Made by a program: the position numbers and the translations under genes. Below the pieces are notes generated by a model. It saw only the letters and a list, made by a program, of their open reading frames with translations, searched no databases and was not told where the DNA came from. This document shows, one piece after another, positions 29,724 to 32,537 of a stretch of DNA of 32,537 nt. This DNA comes from an uncultured Bacteroidales bacterium (GTDB taxonomy: Bacteria; Bacteroidota; Bacteroidia; Bacteroidales; UBA932): contig CAMJJZ010000007.1 of the NCBI GenBank assembly GCA_946406275.1, positions 1-32,537 on the forward strand, given 5' to 3'. The stretch's first letter is position 1. Each line of letters opens with the position of its first letter.

Positions 29724-31097
29724 TTACAGCGCCAGGCGGAAGCCTATGGTGCTTTTGAACATGTTGGCGTAGTTTTCACCGCGGTTGCTCACGCGGCAGG
29801 CGGTCCATTTGGCGCTTACGCTGCCTCCGCGCATTGCCCTCACGTCACCGGCGGCCGCCTCAAGGGGGCCTGTGGGGTTGGTCTGGGCTTCTTCCGTATA
29901 CGGCCCGGGACGGTCCTGAACCCATTCCCAGGCGTTGCCGGTCATGTCAAAGATGCCAAGCTCGTTGGGGAACTTGCCGCCGGAGGGGCGGGTCTTATTG
30001 TCCCCGAGCTCGCACCATGTGGTTTCCACGGAGGAGTTGGAGCCGGCAAAGCAGTAGCCGCGGCTCTTGGCGCCGCCCTTGGCGGCATACTCCCATTCCG
30101 CCTCGGTGGGAAGACGGAACTTGCGTCCGGTGAGGCGGTTGAGTTCCTGGATGAAGAGCTGGGCATCGTACCAACTCACGTTGCCAACGGGGTATGTGCC
30201 GCCCTGAAGAAGCGGGGGAAGAGTGCCCATTACGGCCTTCCAGAGGTCACAGGATACTTCCGTCTGGCCAATCTTGAAATCGTCCAGGGTTACGGGGTGG
30301 ACGGGGAATTCATCGTCACTGGCACTTTTGAGGTTGACTTCTGAGGTGGCGCCCATTTGGAAGGTTCCGCCCTTGACGGGAATCATCTTGAAGGAGACGC
30401 CGTTGACTTTTATGGTTTCCTGCTTGTCATCAGAGACTTCGCGCGGGACGATGTTCTCACGTAGGATTTCCTTCCAGAAAGCGGGAGCGGCTTCGCCGGT
30501 GGAAACGGCTATGCGGAGGCCGGCGGAAGTGGACTTGGTGTGAGTCTCAAGGGTTTTGCGGGTGTTTGGCTTGCAGTTTTTCTCTCCCTGGCAGCCGCCG
30601 CGAAGAGGGCGGGAACCATCGTCCTGGGGGTCCTGGCACCATTCCCAGAGGCTTCCTGGCATTGAGGCGTCCCTGCGGGCTGCATACTCCCACTCCGCCT
30701 CCGTGGGAAGGCGGAAAGGTATGCCGGTGAGGCGGGAAAGCTTCTGAATGAACTTGTCTGCATCGGCCCAGGTGACTCCGGCCTTGGGGCCTTTGCCGCC
30801 TTCACCGCCCATCACAGCGGCCCAGAGGTCCTTTGAAACCTCCTCCGTACCGATGGCATATCCGTCCAGGAAAGTGGGGACGATGGTGGGGTTGCGCACC
30901 ACGCCAAGATCGAAGGTCTCTCCCATGAGGAAGAAACTTCCGTCTATCTTCCTGAGGGTAAGGCTCACATCTTTGACGGGAATTGTGTACATACCGTCTG
31001 CCTCAAAAGGCTTGAGGTTCTCAACGGATGCTTCACTCCCTCCGGCGCAGGAAACTATTGCCAGGACTACTGCAGCAGCTGTAAGCAAGTTCTTCAT
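29724..31097 (-). CDS. Lipoprotein with two tandem FGE/SUMF1-fold domains
   Basis: 457 residues. Signal with lipobox LAIVSC. The first FGE-fold domain (about residues 50-205) has [35 protein letters not shown] and [10 protein letters not shown]. The second, longer domain (about 220-457) repeats these as [43 protein letters not shown] and [19 protein letters not shown]. The paired Cys of true formylglycine-generating enzymes near the end is not present (one Cys in TACRVSNR), so sulfatase-activating activity is unlikely. GldK/GldJ-like structural or binding roles are alternatives. The first domain looks shortened. It is co-transcribed with the downstream 5'-nucleotidase. Confidence 0.82.
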   Translation of the reverse strand: MKNLLTAAAVVLAIVSCAGGSEASVENLKPFEADGMYTIPVKDVSLTLRKIDGSFFLMGETFDLGVVRNPTIVPTFLDGYAIGTEEVSKDLWAAVMGGEGGKGPKAGVTWADADKFIQKLSRLTGIPFRLPTEAEWEYAARRDASMPGSLWEWCQDPQDDGSRPLRGGCQGEKNCKPNTRKTLETHTKSTSAGLRIAVSTGEAAPAFWKEILRENIVPREVSDDKQETIKVNGVSFKMIPVKGGTFQMGATSEVNLKSASDDEFPVHPVTLDDFKIGQTEVSCDLWKAVMGTLPPLLQGGTYPVGNVSWYDAQLFIQELNRLTGRKFRLPTEAEWEYAAKGGAKSRGYCFAGSNSSVETTWCELGDNKTRPSGGKFPNELGIFDMTGNAWEWVQDRPGPYTEEAQTNPTGPLEAAAGDVRAMRGGSVSAKWTACRVSNRGENYANMFKSTIGFRLAL

Positions 31098-31113
31098 AAC
31101 ACTCTATTTTCCT

Positions 31114-31121
31114 CAAAGATA
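31114..31121 (-). promoter_or_regulatory. -7 box for the FGE-fold/nucleotidase operon
   Basis: CAAAGATA (plus strand) is TATCTTTG on the minus strand, 17 bp before the ATG at 31097. It is divergent to the prfA box. Confidence 0.55.
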
Positions 31122-31134
31122 CAATATTTTTTAT

Positions 31135-31142
31135 TATCTTTG
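31135..31142 (+). promoter_or_regulatory. -7 box for prfA
   Basis: TATCTTTG, a perfect TAnnTTTG, lies 20 bp before ATG 31162. The two divergent boxes are only 13 bp apart, so the promoters must share or occlude each other's -33 region. Confidence 0.55.
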
Positions 31143-31161
31143 CAGGCTAAATCAGAAGTTT

Positions 31162-32256
31162 ATGGCAGAGAATTCCCTCCTGGAGAAGGTGCTTAGCCTT
31201 CAGGACAAATACAAGAAACTGGAACAGCAGCTTGCAGACCCGGAAGTTATCGCGGACATGAAAAAGTTCGTGCAGCTTAACAAGGACTACAAGGAGCTGC
31301 AGCCCATCATCGCCGCCGGCCTGGAATACAAGAGGCTGGTGGACGAGCTCGCCCAGGCCAAGGACATCCTCATCAACGAAAAGGACGAGGACCTCAAGGA
31401 AATGGCCCGCGAGGAAGTGGCGGACATAGAGCCCAAACTCCCTGAGATAGAGCAGAACATCAAGCTCCTCCTCATCCCTGCCGATCCCGATGACAGCAAG
31501 AACGCCATGGTGGAAATCCGCGGCGGCACCGGCGGCGACGAAGCCGCAATCTTTGCCGGAGACCTCTTCCGCATGTACCAGCACTTTGCGGAACGCAGGG
31601 GCTGGAAACTGGAAGTCACAGACCAGGCGCCCGGCACCTCAGGAGGCTACAAGCAGATTGTCTTCAAGCTCTCAAGCACCCAAGATGGCGTTTACGGCGT
31701 AATGAAGTATGAGTCCGGCGTTCACCGCGTACAGCGCGTCCCCCAGACGGAAACCCAGGGCAGAATCCAGACCTCAGCCGCATCCGTCGCAGTTTTCCCG
31801 GAGGCCGGCGAGTTTGACATCGAACTCAATCCTGCCGATATCCGCAAGGACCTCTTCTGCGCATCCGGCCCCGGCGGACAGGGCGTGAACACAACCTACT
31901 CCGCCGTGCGTCTCACCCACATTCCTTCCGGAATCGTGGTGCAGTGCCAGGAAGAGCGTTCCCAGCTCAAGAACCTGGACAGGGCAATGGAAGAGCTCCG
32001 TACCCGCCTGTACAACATGGAGCACCAGAAGTATCTGGACGGCATTGCAGCAAAGCGCAAGACCATGGTCTCCACAGGCGACCGCAGCGCCAAGATCCGC
32101 ACCTACAACTACCCCCAGGGCCGTGTTACGGACCACCGCATTGGCTGGAGCATGTACAACCTTCCCGTCTTCATGGACGGCGACATCCAGGAGTGCATAG
32201 ACCAGCTTCAGATAGCAGAAAACGCAGAACGTCTCAAAGAAGCAGCAGAGGAATAA
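31162..32256 (+). CDS. prfA: Peptide chain release factor 1
   Basis: 364 residues from ATG 31162 ([20 protein letters not shown]); the long frame upstream of it crosses a promoter and is antisense to another gene. Recognises UAA and UAG and releases the finished peptide. The stop-codon tripeptide is PQT within [14 protein letters not shown] (class-I RF1 form PxT, usually PAT or PVT), and the GGQ catalytic loop is in [19 protein letters not shown]. The C-terminal part has [14 protein letters not shown]. Length and order of domains are standard. The queF gene starts 4 bp after the stop. Confidence 0.96.
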   Translation: MAENSLLEKVLSLQDKYKKLEQQLADPEVIADMKKFVQLNKDYKELQPIIAAGLEYKRLVDELAQAKDILINEKDEDLKEMAREEVADIEPKLPEIEQNIKLLLIPADPDDSKNAMVEIRGGTGGDEAAIFAGDLFRMYQHFAERRGWKLEVTDQAPGTSGGYKQIVFKLSSTQDGVYGVMKYESGVHRVQRVPQTETQGRIQTSAASVAVFPEAGEFDIELNPADIRKDLFCASGPGGQGVNTTYSAVRLTHIPSGIVVQCQEERSQLKNLDRAMEELRTRLYNMEHQKYLDGIAAKRKTMVSTGDRSAKIRTYNYPQGRVTDHRIGWSMYNLPVFMDGDIQECIDQLQIAENAERLKEAAEE

Positions 32257-32260
32257 TACT

Positions 32261-32537
32261 ATGGCACGCGATCCAAAAGAACTCAAGGCCCTTGGACACG
32301 AGAGTGTCTACAGCCAGAAATACGCACCCGAGGTGCTTGAAACCTTCGAGAACCAGCACCGGGACAACGACTACTGGGTCCGTTTCAACTGCCCGGAGTT
32401 CACCACCCTCTGCCCCATCACGGGCCAGCCGGACTTTGCGGAGATACGCATCAGCTATGTCCCTGACGTAAAGATGGTTGAGTCAAAGTCCCTCAAACTG
32501 TACCTGTTCAGCTTCCGCTCCAACGGAGACTTCCACG
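32261..32537 (+). CDS. queF: NADPH-dependent 7-cyano-7-deazaguanine reductase QueF (3' truncated by window edge)
   Basis: 92 codons are visible before the window ends. Reduces preQ0 to preQ1 in queuosine synthesis for tRNA. The sequence [20 protein letters not shown] leads to [20 protein letters not shown], with the nucleophilic Cys of the T-fold reductase in [25 protein letters not shown] is the QueF signature, and the frame runs on through NGDFH to the window edge. It looks like the short unimodular (YkvM) type from its start and spacing. It is coupled to prfA. Confidence 0.93.
   Translation, partial: MARDPKELKALGHESVYSQKYAPEVLETFENQHRDNDYWVRFNCPEFTTLCPITGQPDFAEIRISYVPDVKMVESKSLKLYLFSFRSNGDFH

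Noticed and set aside
29724..31097. True formylglycine-generating enzyme
   Set aside because: The C-terminal Cys pair needed for catalysis is missing and no sulfatase gene is nearby.
30748..31161. N-terminal extension of prfA by 138 codons
   Set aside because: It would run antisense through the FGE-fold gene and across two promoters; RF1 proteins start at [13 protein letters not shown] sequence.
1..32537. CRISPR arrays, tRNA or rRNA genes, phage modules
   Set aside because: No regularly spaced repeats, cloverleaf or rRNA-like stretches, and no phage structural genes were recognised.

Overview
The window looks like chromosome from a member of the Bacteroidales (Bacteroidota), probably a gut or rumen lineage; I cannot place it to genus. 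The evidence is: fimbrillin-like lipoproteins, families typical of the phylum (DUF4492 next to cydAB, DUF4293, a BT_3928-like DoxX protein), many intergenic -7 boxes of the Bacteroidetes form TAnnTTTG, and few Shine-Dalgarno sequences. Most genes are GC-rich. Two blocks are visibly more AT-rich and look like accessory DNA: about 3.8-7.0 kb and 20.4-23.2 kb.

Layout. 1-3501: end of nusA, then infB. 3622-3762: a 141-bp element with a perfect inverted second copy at 12767-12907. 3770-7029: a surface-protein locus in which two divergent fimbrillin-like lipoprotein operons flank a serine DNA invertase. 7152-8558: a membrane-anchored TPR/LuxR-type regulator. 11912-8555 (minus): HerA-like ATPase, tmk, DoxX-like protein. 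11988-12677: aquaporin. 18343-12924 (minus): a seven-gene run of sugar nucleotidyltransferase, CPBP protease, DUF4293, fabK, fabF, nucleoside deaminase and fabZ. 18522-19964: a PreA-like flavin/Fe-S oxidoreductase with a GltD/PreT-type N-terminus. 20041-23566: a duplicated ftsB/divIC-like gene whose two copies bracket a C10 cysteine protease and a serpin. 23563-28016: folP, mazG, DUF4492, cydA, cydB. 31097-28013 (minus): an FGE-fold lipoprotein and a 5'-nucleotidase. 31162 to the end: prfA and the start of queF.

The main discovery candidate is the locus at 4673-5688. A Mpi-like serine invertase and an outward Bacteroidetes promoter lie on a segment of about 0.8 kb bounded by inverted AACGTTATT sites. 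Each site falls inside the 5' coding part of one of two homologous small ORFs, one at the head of each lipoprotein operon. The right-hand ORF is complete, with promoter and ATG. The left-hand ORF (minus strand) is homologous but has no start codon. Both ORFs read through the site in the same codon register, so inversion would move promoter, ATG and the first codons in frame onto the left operon and silence the right one. This predicts an either/or switch between two surface lipoproteins, with the invertase riding on the switch.

Other points of interest are the protease-serpin cassette between two mosaic ftsB-like copies, the 141-bp perfect inverted repeat at two convergent gene ends about 9 kb apart, a LuxR regulator with a histidine-kinase-like domain that has lost its phospho-accepting His, and a PreA-type enzyme carrying the Fe-S N-terminus normally found on its partner.
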